From Chitinispirillia bacterium (lineage in GTDB: Bacteria; Fibrobacterota; Chitinivibrionia; Chitinivibrionales; Chitinispirillaceae), in NCBI GenBank assembly GCA_009786415.1, contig WQTH01000016.1:1-42758 (forward strand): a stretch of DNA of 42,758 nucleotides. Reading direction: 5' to 3'. The position numbers were made by a program, and so were the translations under genes. Each line of letters opens with the position of its first letter. Position 1 is the stretch's first letter. The notes below the pieces were generated by a model, which saw only the letters and a program-made list of their open reading frames with translations, searched no databases and was not told the DNA's origin. Below, piece after piece: positions 26,486 to 36,224 of this stretch.

Positions 26486-28837
26486 TCAACCGCCGCCCAT
26501 AAGCTGCGCGAGGCTGCTCTGCTGCGACTGCATCTTCGCCATAGCCGTCTCCATCCGCGCAAACATCGCGTAGTAGGAGTCCTCCTGCCTGTACCAGCGC
26601 TCAAGGAGGGCCTGTATCCGATCGTCGTACTTGCCGATCTGCTTGGATATGACATTCTCGTTCACCGACCCGTCGTTCTGCATACCGGCGCGCTCAATCA
26701 GGTAGCCCTTGCTGCCGTAACCGGCGGCGGTTGTCCTGACGGCGTCGTTGAGTATGTCGTTCAGGCGGTTCGCTATGCCGCTCTCCGATATGCGCTTGTT
26801 GCGGTTGGGCATATCGGTGTCGGAGATGGACGAGTTCTTCGTGAACAGCGCGACCACCTCGTCGAACTTGTTCTCGAGCGCGCTGTTGAGCTTGGTCTCT
26901 TCGATCACAAGGCGGCCCTTGTCCTGCCAGCTGCCGGTCGTGATGCCGATGTCGGCCATAGAGATGCCCACGCCCTCAACCTTGGTATATATCGCCTGGC
27001 GCATATTGTCGAGCAGTTTGCGCAGGTCGGAGTCGTTGCCGAGTATGCCGAGCTTGGCCTTATCCTCGTACAGCTTGATCTCCTCCTCGCTCATGGCCTT
27101 CCGCTCGTCGTCGGAGAGCGGCTGGTAGTCGCGGTTTTTCTTTGAGCTGATGAGATCGTTTAACTGGTCGACGATGCTGTTGTACTCGTCAACGAACGCC
27201 TTGATGCTGCTGATCATCTCGGAGGTGTTCTTGCCGACCTCTATCTTGATCGCGTCAGACGGGTTCGCGAGAACGATCTTGCCGTTCGCGTCACGGTCAG
27301 CGCTGCCGTCACTGTCTTCGTCCTTAGTGTTGAACGTGTCGTGGAACGTGTAGGTCATGCCCTCGTACGTAAACGTGTTGCCGGGGCGGGTGAACTCCAC
27401 GCCGTTTATCACCGCTATAAGGTTCTGGCCTTCCTTGCGCTGGCTTGCGTCAAGGGTACCGGAAGAGGCATCACCGAGGCCCATCGCCGAGAAGAGCTTC
27501 GCCGCGTTGCCGCCGATAGGCTGGATGTTGCCCGCCGAGCCGTCCTCCTTGCTCGTGAGCGAGAACGAGCTGTTCGCGCTGTTGTAGGAGAGCGTTACGC
27601 CGGCTTTGGAGCCGTTGACCTTGGAGAGCATTGTGCTTATGGTATCGGTCTTGTTCAGCGTTATGAGCTCGCCGTTTATGGCGATCTCGGCCTTGTCGCC
27701 GCCGGAGAAAATACCGCTGCCGGCAAACAGCTCGCCTATCGTCTTGTTGTTGACGGATGCGCTGCTCGCGCCGCCGCCGGGGAAGCCGAGAGCTTCAAGG
27801 ACCGGCTCCATGCTCACCGCCGCGCTTGAAATGGAGATGTTCGAGGCGGTCTTGTTGAACATGAGCTTGCCGTCGGTAAGGGACGCTATGTTCTGATAGT
27901 CCTTGCCGTAAAGTTCCGTAATCTTTGTATTAAGAGCGTTGACGAACGCTTCCGCCTGGCCGGCCTTTGCCGCCTCCGGGGTAGTGTTGGGATCAAGCTC
28001 AAACCTGTTGTATCCGCCGCTACCGTTTAGAAGGTTGAGGTGGTCGCTGAATTTCTGTAACTGTTCATCGGTCGGATTCGCAATGGCAGCCATATGTTCG
28101 TCACCGCCCAATTCTAAAATCTCATTAGCAACGGCAAAGATGGTTCTGCCTGGAATAGTCTGGAGATAATCGCCAATGGTCATGTATTGGTTGCTTTGGA
28201 AAATATACGTATTGTCCAAATCATCCCGCGTAAGCGTAGCGTACTTGGCAGGATCAGCCGCTTTCATCGATTCATTGTTCTTCAGGATATCATTAATCTC
28301 GGCGCTTGTAAACCGGACCGTCCTGCTGACGCCGTCGATAGACATATTAAACGTGGCGGACATGCCAAGGTTGGCAAGCTTGTCGATATCGAACTCAGAG
28401 CCTGTAATCCCCTGCATCCCCTTGATAGACTCACCGCTGTACGTGTCGCGGGTGGCTAACTGGGCGACAGCCTGTACCGACTGGTTGAAGTTCTTGAGGT
28501 CGCCGTTTGCGGTAACGCTCAGTTTGGACGCGGCGGAGTTTCTGGCGTCGTCGGTTTTGAGGCCGTTCATCGCGAGGTTGAACGTGAACTTCGCGAAGGC
28601 GTTCGGCGAGCGGAAGTTGCTTGCCGGGTTGGCCGTGTTGAGGTTGCTCTTCTGAAAGTTCTGGACGGTGCTGATCATGCTGCGCAGCGTCTCCTGCCTC
28701 CAGACGGCGGTCTGCCTGTCGCGCTTGACGGCGTCTACGCGTATGGTGTTGACGCGGCCCAGATTCTTGATGATCGCGTCTGTGTCAAGGCCTGTGGCCA
28801 TGCCGGTAAGTCTCAACTGGGTATTCATATCCATCAT
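26486..28837 (-). CDS. fliD: Flagellar hook-associated protein 2 (FliD, filament cap)
   Basis: MMDMNTQLRLTGMATGLDTDAIIKNLGRVNTIRVDAVKRDRQTAVWRQETLRSM…; start set at ATG 28837 with GGAC-type RBS. Confidence 0.92.
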   Translation of the reverse strand: MMDMNTQLRLTGMATGLDTDAIIKNLGRVNTIRVDAVKRDRQTAVWRQETLRSMISTVQNFQKSNLNTANPASNFRSPNAFAKFTFNLAMNGLKTDDARNSAASKLSVTANGDLKNFNQSVQAVAQLATRDTYSGESIKGMQGITGSEFDIDKLANLGMSATFNMSIDGVSRTVRFTSAEINDILKNNESMKAADPAKYATLTRDDLDNTYIFQSNQYMTIGDYLQTIPGRTIFAVANEILELGGDEHMAAIANPTDEQLQKFSDHLNLLNGSGGYNRFELDPNTTPEAAKAGQAEAFVNALNTKITELYGKDYQNIASLTDGKLMFNKTASNISISSAAVSMEPVLEALGFPGGGASSASVNNKTIGELFAGSGIFSGGDKAEIAINGELITLNKTDTISTMLSKVNGSKAGVTLSYNSANSSFSLTSKEDGSAGNIQPIGGNAAKLFSAMGLGDASSGTLDASQRKEGQNLIAVINGVEFTRPGNTFTYEGMTYTFHDTFNTKDEDSDGSADRDANGKIVLANPSDAIKIEVGKNTSEMISSIKAFVDEYNSIVDQLNDLISSKKNRDYQPLSDDERKAMSEEEIKLYEDKAKLGILGNDSDLRKLLDNMRQAIYTKVEGVGISMADIGITTGSWQDKGRLVIEETKLNSALENKFDEVVALFTKNSSISDTDMPNRNKRISESGIANRLNDILNDAVRTTAAGYGSKGYLIERAGMQNDGSVNENVISKQIGKYDDRIQALLERWYRQEDSYYAMFARMETAMAKMQSQQSSLAQLMGGG

Positions 28838-28969
28838 AACAGGCCGTCCTTTCCCCTGAATTAGCGGGCGGCTTTCATGTGTCCGCCCCAAAATAATTGT
28901 TAAACGCGTAAACAGGCTAAAAATGCGGTATCCCCAAAAAATACGCCGCCATATTACTGTTATCGGCAC

Positions 28970-28996
28970 AAAAGGCCGGGGACTGTAGCCCCCGGC
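28970..28996 (-). terminator. Rho-independent terminator after flaG
   Basis: Stem GCCGGGG/CCCCGGC followed by TTTT on the minus strand. Confidence 0.55.
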
Positions 28997-29003
28997 GCAC
29001 TAT

Positions 29004-29447
29004 TTACGCTTTCTGGTCTATGAACAAGCCCGCCAGTTCCCACATTTTGGCGATCATGTCCTGAATCTTTCTGGGCGGATACTCCGCGATAACCTCTTTG
29101 GTCTCCGTATCCCTGATGGTGTACATCAGAGCCTTGGTGACGTTGTGGATTTCGCGTTCGATCTGGCGGTGGAAAGGCTCTAAGGCCTTATTCGCCTGCT
29201 TGATCGGCTCCTCCATGATCTTTTCGAGCTCGGCGTCTTCCATGGCGGCCTTGCTGCCGGCACCGGGCAGCACGATCGCGTTCTGCAGCTCGGGAGAGGC
29301 CGACGCATGAATCGAAACCGGGGCCGGAGCCGGTGCCGGGGCCGCCTGAGCCGGGGCATTATTAACCGGGGCCGCCGTCGTTACTGTCTCTCCGCCGGTA
29401 TATACCGGGGCCATCGTTGCGACTGATCCTACGTTTGTGACTGTCAT
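29004..29447 (-). CDS. flaG: FlaG family flagellar protein
   Basis: C-terminal RQIEREIHNVTKALMYTIRDTETKEVIAEYPPRKIQDMIAKMWELAGLFID; Pro/Ala-rich N-terminus; upstream of fliD. Confidence 0.85.
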   Translation of the reverse strand: MTVTNVGSVATMAPVYTGGETVTTAAPVNNAPAQAAPAPAPAPVSIHASASPELQNAIVLPGAGSKAAMEDAELEKIMEEPIKQANKALEPFHRQIEREIHNVTKALMYTIRDTETKEVIAEYPPRKIQDMIAKMWELAGLFIDQKA

Positions 29448-29493
29448 GGTACGCCTCCTTCCCGGGGTTGCCGAGATTTCCTCTTATCTTTAA

Positions 29494-29521
29494 TTATCGG
29501 CATAATATATAATATAGTTTA
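29494..29521 (-). promoter_or_regulatory. Putative sigma-28 (FliA) promoter of flaG
   Basis: Minus strand TAAA-N16-GCCGATAA; -10 matches the FliA consensus exactly, spacing one nt long. Confidence 0.5.
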
Positions 29522-29571
29522 GCGGAAAATAAAAAATATTAAAAAAAATTATAATATATATTCAGGCAATT

Positions 29572-30318
29572 TCAGGCCCTTAAACGCTGCCGCATGCACT
29601 CGTACATCAGCACGCCGGCGGCTACGGAGGCGTTCAGGGATTGGCCCAAAGGTGCCATGGGGATGGATATGCAGGTCCCGCATAGCTTTTGGAGGTACGG
29701 GGGTATGCCCCGGTGCTCGCCGCCCATTATCAATATGGTCGGCTTCCTGAAATCATACCCGGCGGGGGCGGTTTCGCCACCCATTGCCGCGCCTGCCACA
29801 CTGAACCCGTTATTATTGACATAGTCCCCTATCAGCCCCTCAAGGTTCCTCGGTTTGACGATGCACAGGTGCTCGGCCATGCCTGCGGAAGCCCTTGCCA
29901 CCGTTGCGTTTAGGGGTACTGTGTTCTTGCGTTCTAACAAGAGAGCGTCGGCGCCTAAGCAAACACATGACCTTATGATTGCCCCAAGGTTGCCGGGATC
30001 CTCTATTGAGGCGGCTACCACGAACAGCGGGGCGGGCTTTTTTTTGAGGATTTCGTTCAGGTCTTCTACGTCATTATACGGCCTCGCGCTGCAAAACGCC
30101 ACCACGCCCTGATGCTTCATGGTACCGGCCAGAGCGTTCAGTTTGGCTTCGGGGACTAAGTTGTAAGACAGCCGCTCCCGCCTGCATATCCTGAGCAGGT
30201 TGAAGAGCGGCTGGTTCTTTTTGTCCTTGTCGAAGTATACGTGCTCAATGTCGCGCATGCGCGCCGCGAGCAGCTCTTCGACCGGGTGTATGCCGTATAT
30301 CGGAGTGTCCTGCGTCAT
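29572..30318 (-). CDS. rlmB: TrmH/SpoU-family 23S rRNA 2'-O-ribose methyltransferase (RlmB)
   Basis: YGIHPVEELL…VAASIEDPGNLGAIIRSCVCLGADALLL…ILIMGGEHRGIPPYLQKLCGTCISIPMAPLGQSLNASVAAGVLMYE. Confidence 0.92.
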   Translation of the reverse strand: MTQDTPIYGIHPVEELLAARMRDIEHVYFDKDKKNQPLFNLLRICRRERLSYNLVPEAKLNALAGTMKHQGVVAFCSARPYNDVEDLNEILKKKPAPLFVVAASIEDPGNLGAIIRSCVCLGADALLLERKNTVPLNATVARASAGMAEHLCIVKPRNLEGLIGDYVNNNGFSVAGAAMGGETAPAGYDFRKPTILIMGGEHRGIPPYLQKLCGTCISIPMAPLGQSLNASVAAGVLMYECMRQRLRA

Positions 30319-31790
30319 CGCTTTTTAAAGAACGCGTCGATTGCGTCGACGACGTCGTCCCCGTTTAACATGTCGTCTTCCTGCATTTCGGCCTGCGGCG
30401 GCGGCGTTTGGGCCGGCGGCGCAGGGGGGGGAGGCGGGAGCGTTTGAGGCGGTTTCGGCATCGGGGGCGGGGGCGCCGGTATATTTTTCGGCGCCGGGGG
30501 CTGGGGTGCCGATATATTTTGCGGCGCCGGCGCAGGAATCCTGAACGCCGGTGTTTCCGCCGGCTTGGGCGCCGGGGCTGGTTGCGGAACCGGCGCGGAC
30601 GGTTGCGGCGGCACAAAAGGTTGCGCCGCGGCCTGGAACAGCGGCTCGTCGTCATCTTCAAGCTGCGGTTCGGGTACGGATATCTGCTGCGGCGGGGGCG
30701 GCGCCGAGAGCGGGATTTGCTTTACGGCCAGAGCGGCGGCTATCGCCGAGCGGTCTATGGAACTTGTCTCCGTCATGTGGGCCTCTTCCGCCGCAGGGCG
30801 GAGTATGGGCATGGGGATCTCCATAGTCGGCGTCTCTACGCTGTCTATCACCTCGGATATCTTGAAAATACCCGTCTCCGTGAGCGCAGGCGAGCTCTGC
30901 TGCAGAACGGGGAATCTGCCGGTCTCGGCGTGATCGTTCACGGGCGGCGGAGGCGCGGCAGGGGCAGCCGGAACGGGGGGAGGCGGCAATATAGCGGGTT
31001 CCTGCACCTCAAACTGCTCGAACGCGGCCTCGAACTCCTCCCATGTGTCGGCTTCGGGGGGCGTCTCATCATGTTTGGATGCATGATGCTGGGGTATGGG
31101 TATATCCCCTGCGCCGCCGAGAATAAGCTCCTCCTCCGGCTCAGGCCCGGGCGCCGGTACCTTCCCGGGTTCGGGAATTGATATCTTTTCCGGCGCGGGA
31201 GCGGAGAAATCCTCCGGTTCCGGCTCGAATTCGGGGGGCGCGACCGGGGGCGCCTCTTTCGGCAGTTCGAAACCGTCGTCTATCTCATCTGCCTTTATGG
31301 CGGACAGCTTTGTTTTGGAGTCGGGCACAAACAGAGGCGGCGGAGCGCCCGCATCTTTCAGGGACAATGCCTCGCTACCGATATCAAACGATTCGCCGGT
31401 GAGCGGCGCGGTGGGGTTTACCAGACCAGTCTTGCGCCGCTCCGGGTTTTCGAGCACACGCAGGTACTCGTGGGCCTGCTGCTCCACGAACTTTACGTAG
31501 AACACGTCGAGCAGGTGCATATTGGTGCGCAGCGCCCGCATAACCGCGTTGATCTTGTCGCCGAGCTGCCGCTTAAAATTCTCCGGCGAGAGCGCGCCGG
31601 CGCGGAAGCCGGACTCTAATGCGTCGGTGTCGGCCAGAAGGCCGTTTATGTACTGGAGAATCTCCTCACGCTGGGCCGCGTCGGCGGCAGCAGCCTTGCT
31701 CTTCTTCCCGCTGATAAGCGCCCAAACGCCGGCCATAACGCCGCAGCCGGCGACAAAGCCTGTTATCAACATCAAAATGCTATGACTCAT
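30315..31790 (-). CDS. Proline-rich membrane-anchored protein of unknown function
   Basis: 491 aa; N-terminal TM, helical domain, then a long Pro/Ala-rich region and acidic tail (DDVVDAIDAFFKKR). 4-nt overlap with rlmB. Confidence 0.65.
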   Translation of the reverse strand: MSHSILMLITGFVAGCGVMAGVWALISGKKSKAAAADAAQREEILQYINGLLADTDALESGFRAGALSPENFKRQLGDKINAVMRALRTNMHLLDVFYVKFVEQQAHEYLRVLENPERRKTGLVNPTAPLTGESFDIGSEALSLKDAGAPPPLFVPDSKTKLSAIKADEIDDGFELPKEAPPVAPPEFEPEPEDFSAPAPEKISIPEPGKVPAPGPEPEEELILGGAGDIPIPQHHASKHDETPPEADTWEEFEAAFEQFEVQEPAILPPPPVPAAPAAPPPPVNDHAETGRFPVLQQSSPALTETGIFKISEVIDSVETPTMEIPMPILRPAAEEAHMTETSSIDRSAIAAALAVKQIPLSAPPPPQQISVPEPQLEDDDEPLFQAAAQPFVPPQPSAPVPQPAPAPKPAETPAFRIPAPAPQNISAPQPPAPKNIPAPPPPMPKPPQTLPPPPPAPPAQTPPPQAEMQEDDMLNGDDVVDAIDAFFKKR

Positions 31791-31882
31791 GCCGACATTT
31801 CCCTTTCAATGCGTTGAAATCAAATAGACACCCCCACGTATATTATAAATGATGGGCAGGGGCGGTGTCAAATCTAAAATGG

Positions 31883-33826
31883 TTAATCGTCAAAAAAACC
31901 TCGCCGCGAGGCGATATCGTACACACGGCGGTACTTGGCAACGGCGGCGTCCCACGAAAAAGAGCCTAAGGAGTCTATGCCGTTTATGATCATCCTGCCG
32001 TAGGCGTCGCTGTCCCCAAAAATCTCAACTGCCGCCAGGAGGGCCTTTTGCGCCTCGTCGACCATTGATTTGTAAAGGGGGACCTTTATCCGGGCGACCA
32101 CGGGGGATTCGAGTATCGTTTTCCAGTCGTCGTCGGAGTGTTCTTCGGCACTTTCGCGGTATAAAATCCCCGTCGCGTCAGACAGGGCGGGCGGCCCTGC
32201 AACAGCGCTCACGCCATTTTTATCGTTGATACCGTCAATACCGTGGGACCTGACCTGCACCAGAAGGCCGCCGGTAGCGCGGGCTATAACCGGGGCGCCG
32301 TGCATAAACCCCTCCGTCGCCGCGCCGAACGGCTCGTAAAACGACGGCATCAGCAAAAACGAGCTGCCGAGCAGCACCGAAACGTAATCCTCCGGCGATA
32401 CCCTGAACGGCCACGCGACAATATCGCCGGGCATCTCGTCCGCAATCTCCTTAAAAAACGCCAGCTCCTTAGAGTGTTTGGCCTTATCCGCGCTGCTGGG
32501 GCAGAATATCAGCCCCGCCTTGCCGGGCGTTAATTTTCGTACTGCCTGAAAAATGACGTCGAAACCTTTCTGGGAGAGGTCCAACCGGCCCGACATAAAG
32601 AATATCGGCCGGCCAACATCCCCGCCCTTGCCGCAGGTCTCCTTCAATCCCCCTATAACATCCCCCCGGCTCTGCATGGCCCGCACCACGTCAAGCATAC
32701 CCGCCCTAAAACGCGCCTTCTGTTTCAATAACTTGGAATAATTGCCCTGACGCGCCCATGAGAGTGACGCGTATGTGTATTTCAGGAAGGGCTTGCCGAA
32801 CATCCCATTCTCTATCCCCGCCGGCTGGTTGACGTCAAACACATCCTGCAGGTGATTTGTAAACACGGTCCGCTGCAACGTATCATACCGCAATTCATTG
32901 GCAAACGGAGCGCTTACGGTTGTGAGCGGAGCGTTCAGCAGAGGAATCGACGCCTGCAAAATCGTATCGCCGTTGATGTTAATGCCGCCGGATTTCCTGC
33001 CGGAGGAGCCGCTGCCGCCCTCCTTGTCATCCCCCCCGTCATCTTTAGCCTTAGCCTTCTTAGCCCTGGATTTGTCCTTGCCCCCGGCCTCCGCAGCCGC
33101 ATGGCTGTCTATACCAAAATACAACTTCTTCCGCGCCGCCCCAATCCCGCAGTCAAACGAATTATGCAGCGTAAGAACAGTCCGCGCGCTCTCAAGGACC
33201 CCGTCAAGTATCGCGATTTTCGATGTAAGCGCTATCGGCGCCGTCTCCCAGTCTTGCGCGTGGAACAGGATATCTTTCGTAAAACCGAGCTTATTGAGAA
33301 CAACCGGCACCGCCGCGCAAAACGCCAGCGCGTCATCCAGCAGGTCGTCGGGGTCCGCATAAGAATATGGATTGGCCTCGGCGGTGAACCTGCCGCCTAT
33401 GCCTATATAATACGCTTCCACCGGCGCGCCGGCATTGCTGTAGCAGCAAAACGTCCCCTTATACGCCGCCGACCGCAGCTCCTGATCGGGCAAAACCTGC
33501 ACGAGCGCCCCCGATTCCATAGCCTCCTTCACCCGCGGGATGTTTACGTAAAGCGGCGTCATCAGCACGACATCTTCGCCGGCCTTTCTGAGGCAGGCCG
33601 GCAGCAGGCGCATAACGGCGGCAAGCCCTCCAAGCGGCGCAAAATGGTTCTCGAAGGTGAGCGCCACTATTTTGCGGTTCTCGGCGCAAAACAGGCGGTC
33701 GCGGTCGCTCAGGCGCTTGAAGCCGGCGGGCCCGAAAGTCTCCAAAAAGCCGCGCGGATACGGCTGCCAGGCGTCGATTCTGGCGGTAAAGGCGGCGTCG
33801 CTTGCGGTATAGGGTTTACGGTGCAT
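31883..33826 (-). CDS. Glycogen/starch synthase-like glycosyltransferase (GT5)
   Basis: VALTFENHFAPLGGLAAVMRLLPACLRKAGEDVVLMTPLY; FHAQDWETAPIAL; MPSFYEPFGAATEGFMHGAPVIARATGGL. Confidence 0.85.
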   Translation of the reverse strand: MHRKPYTASDAAFTARIDAWQPYPRGFLETFGPAGFKRLSDRDRLFCAENRKIVALTFENHFAPLGGLAAVMRLLPACLRKAGEDVVLMTPLYVNIPRVKEAMESGALVQVLPDQELRSAAYKGTFCCYSNAGAPVEAYYIGIGGRFTAEANPYSYADPDDLLDDALAFCAAVPVVLNKLGFTKDILFHAQDWETAPIALTSKIAILDGVLESARTVLTLHNSFDCGIGAARKKLYFGIDSHAAAEAGGKDKSRAKKAKAKDDGGDDKEGGSGSSGRKSGGININGDTILQASIPLLNAPLTTVSAPFANELRYDTLQRTVFTNHLQDVFDVNQPAGIENGMFGKPFLKYTYASLSWARQGNYSKLLKQKARFRAGMLDVVRAMQSRGDVIGGLKETCGKGGDVGRPIFFMSGRLDLSQKGFDVIFQAVRKLTPGKAGLIFCPSSADKAKHSKELAFFKEIADEMPGDIVAWPFRVSPEDYVSVLLGSSFLLMPSFYEPFGAATEGFMHGAPVIARATGGLLVQVRSHGIDGINDKNGVSAVAGPPALSDATGILYRESAEEHSDDDWKTILESPVVARIKVPLYKSMVDEAQKALLAAVEIFGDSDAYGRMIINGIDSLGSFSWDAAVAKYRRVYDIASRRGFFDD

Positions 33827-33856
33827 CTCCGTAAAATAATATATGGAAAGGATGAT

Positions 33857-36124
33857 TTACAACATATTCACCGGATCAACGTCAACTATGCACCGGTACG
33901 CCGACGGCAAATCGGCTGCGGCGAGCTTTCTTATAGACATAAGCGCCTCGCTCAAGGCTCTGGGGGACGGGGATTTGAGCAACATGGAGTAGCGGTTTAC
34001 GTTGTCGATTTTGGCCAGTACCGCCGGGGCCGGGCCCAGTACCCTTACCTTTTTTTCGTCGGATGATATCAGCATCCTCGCGCACTTGTGCAAAAATCCG
34101 CTTATAACCGCCTCGTCAGCCCCCTCGGCGACAACCCTGGCCAGTTTTCCGAACGGCGGGTACGACAACTCCTGCCGGTTTTTTATCTCATAATTATAAA
34201 ATGAAAGGTAGTCGTGCGTCATCGCGAAATGCACCGCCGGCTCGTTTGGGCAGTAGGTCTGTATGACCACCTCGCCGCGCAGTTCCGCCCGGCCCGCCCG
34301 GCCCGCGACCTGCGTAAGCAGCTGAAATGTACGCTCAGACGCCCGAAAATCAGGGAAATGCAGCCCCGTATCAGCCTGCAGGACCCCCACTAAGGTGACA
34401 TTGGGGAAATTAAGCCCCTTGGCGACCATCTGCGTACCGAGAAGTATATCCGCCTCCCCCTTTTCAAACCCCTCCAATATTGACAGGTGCGCCCCCTTGC
34501 GCCGCGTGGTATCCTGATCCATCCTCAAAATCCGCGCCTCCGGGAATTTCTCCCTCAAAAGCTCCTCCGCTTTCTGTATCGCCGTCCCCTGGTACTTGAT
34601 CTTTGCCCCGCCGCATTTAGGGCAGGTTGACGGCGCCGGCTCCTCGTGGCCGCACAGATGGCACTTCATAGCCGTATCTGCCTTATGAAACCTCAGGTTG
34701 ACTGAACAGTTGGGGCAGGTATGCGAATATCCGCAGCTCTTGCACAACAATACCGTAGAGAATCCGCGCCTGTTTAACAGCAGGATAATTTGATGCCGGT
34801 CCCGCAGTTCCTCCCCCATCCTCGTCACCAAATATCTTGATATTGCCGTCCAGTTATTCTCCTTGTGCTCCGCAGTCATATCTACCACCCTTACATCCGG
34901 CAAACGGGCAGCCCCGAACCGTTCGTTCAGCGTCAGCAGGTGATATTTCCCCGTCTGCGCGTTATAGTAACTTTCCAAACTCGGCGTCGCGCTGCCGAGC
35001 ACAACCGCCGCGCCCTGCATCACGGCGCGCACCACGGCGGCGTCACGCGCGTTGTACCGGGGGTCGGTGTCGCTCTGCTTGTAAGACCCGTCGTGCTCCT
35101 CGTCTACAACTATCAGCCCCACATCGTCCATCGGAACCAGAAGCGCGCTGCGTACGCCTATGACCGCCCGCCGCCGCCCGGTTACTATCTCCTGTAAACT
35201 GTCCCGCCGCTCGCCGTCCGACATCCTGCTGTGTATCACCGCGACCGTGTCCCCTATCGCGGCGCGGAAGCGCAGTATCGTCTGCGGGGTCAGCGAGATT
35301 TCGGGGACGAGTATGATTACCCCCCTGCCGGCGGAGAGGGCCTTTTTGGCCAGCTCGGTGTAAACGTGCGTCTTGCCGCTGCCGGTTATGCCGTAGAGCA
35401 AAAAAGGCTTGCCGGGGGCGGAAAAAGACGCCGCGACCCGCTCTACGCAGGCGAGCTGCTCCGCAGAGAGGGTCACGCAATCGATCCCGGCGACATCGAC
35501 GCCGAACTCATCCATATCTCTGTGGACGGTTTTCTGTTCCCTTATAAGAACGCCCTTCCTGCACAACGTGCCGATTTTTGACGGCGTCAGGCCAAACCGG
35601 GATTTCAATTCGGCGGCGGTCGCCGGCGCGTTGATTTGCGCGAGGGAAAGCGGGTTATCGGGGACGGCCGCCCCGGCATTAGCGTTATCAACGCCGTCCG
35701 CGCCGGCGTCAACACAGTTATACCGGTAAACCGTAACCGTTTTTGCTTTTTTGTTGATGATTGACTTGCCGACAAGCGGCTTGAACAGCCTCCCCATCGG
35801 GCACTGGTAGTACTTTGCCATCCATTCATACAATTTTAACAGCGACCGATTGGAGTCGGTCCAGTGCCCCTCCTTTATTTCAAGTATCTCCTTAAGCTCC
35901 CCAAACGCCGACCCGCCTTTAACCTCCAAAACCACGCCCCATATTTTGCTCTTTCTGACCTCTACCCGCACGGGCAGCCCCACCGTCACCTTGCCCGCGA
36001 ATACCGGCGGTATGGCGTAGTCGTACACCCCCGATATTGCTACCGGAAAAGCCACAGCAGCCACCGGCCCGGTGTACGGCGCGGAAGAAGCGTTATTTTT
36101 ATATTGACTGTCGGCGTGTATCAT
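33857..36124 (-). CDS. priA: Primosomal protein N' (replication restart helicase PriA)
   Basis: LLYGITGSGKTHVYTELAKKAL, VVDEEHDGSYKQ, zinc motifs CKSCGYSHTCPNCS…CHLCGHEEPAPSTCPKCGG, LLGTQMVAKGLNFPNVTLVGVLQAD. Confidence 0.95.
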   Translation of the reverse strand: MIHADSQYKNNASSAPYTGPVAAVAFPVAISGVYDYAIPPVFAGKVTVGLPVRVEVRKSKIWGVVLEVKGGSAFGELKEILEIKEGHWTDSNRSLLKLYEWMAKYYQCPMGRLFKPLVGKSIINKKAKTVTVYRYNCVDAGADGVDNANAGAAVPDNPLSLAQINAPATAAELKSRFGLTPSKIGTLCRKGVLIREQKTVHRDMDEFGVDVAGIDCVTLSAEQLACVERVAASFSAPGKPFLLYGITGSGKTHVYTELAKKALSAGRGVIILVPEISLTPQTILRFRAAIGDTVAVIHSRMSDGERRDSLQEIVTGRRRAVIGVRSALLVPMDDVGLIVVDEEHDGSYKQSDTDPRYNARDAAVVRAVMQGAAVVLGSATPSLESYYNAQTGKYHLLTLNERFGAARLPDVRVVDMTAEHKENNWTAISRYLVTRMGEELRDRHQIILLLNRRGFSTVLLCKSCGYSHTCPNCSVNLRFHKADTAMKCHLCGHEEPAPSTCPKCGGAKIKYQGTAIQKAEELLREKFPEARILRMDQDTTRRKGAHLSILEGFEKGEADILLGTQMVAKGLNFPNVTLVGVLQADTGLHFPDFRASERTFQLLTQVAGRAGRAELRGEVVIQTYCPNEPAVHFAMTHDYLSFYNYEIKNRQELSYPPFGKLARVVAEGADEAVISGFLHKCARMLISSDEKKVRVLGPAPAVLAKIDNVNRYSMLLKSPSPRALSEALMSIRKLAAADLPSAYRCIVDVDPVNML

Positions 36125-36224
36125 AGTATATTATACAATATATATAATATCTTGCTGCGAGAGTATACCTAAATTTGGGGCCGGCTGTCTGATTACTGAA
36201 TCGCGCTCGCTCGGAAAGAGTTTT

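Noticed and set aside
26039-27145. Plus-strand 368-aa ORF antisense to the FliT-like gene and fliD
   Set aside because: Shadow ORF; the minus strand carries clear FliD coding.
32852-34066. Plus-strand 404-aa ORF
   Set aside because: Antisense to the GT5 and priA genes; Arg-rich shadow composition, no domain.
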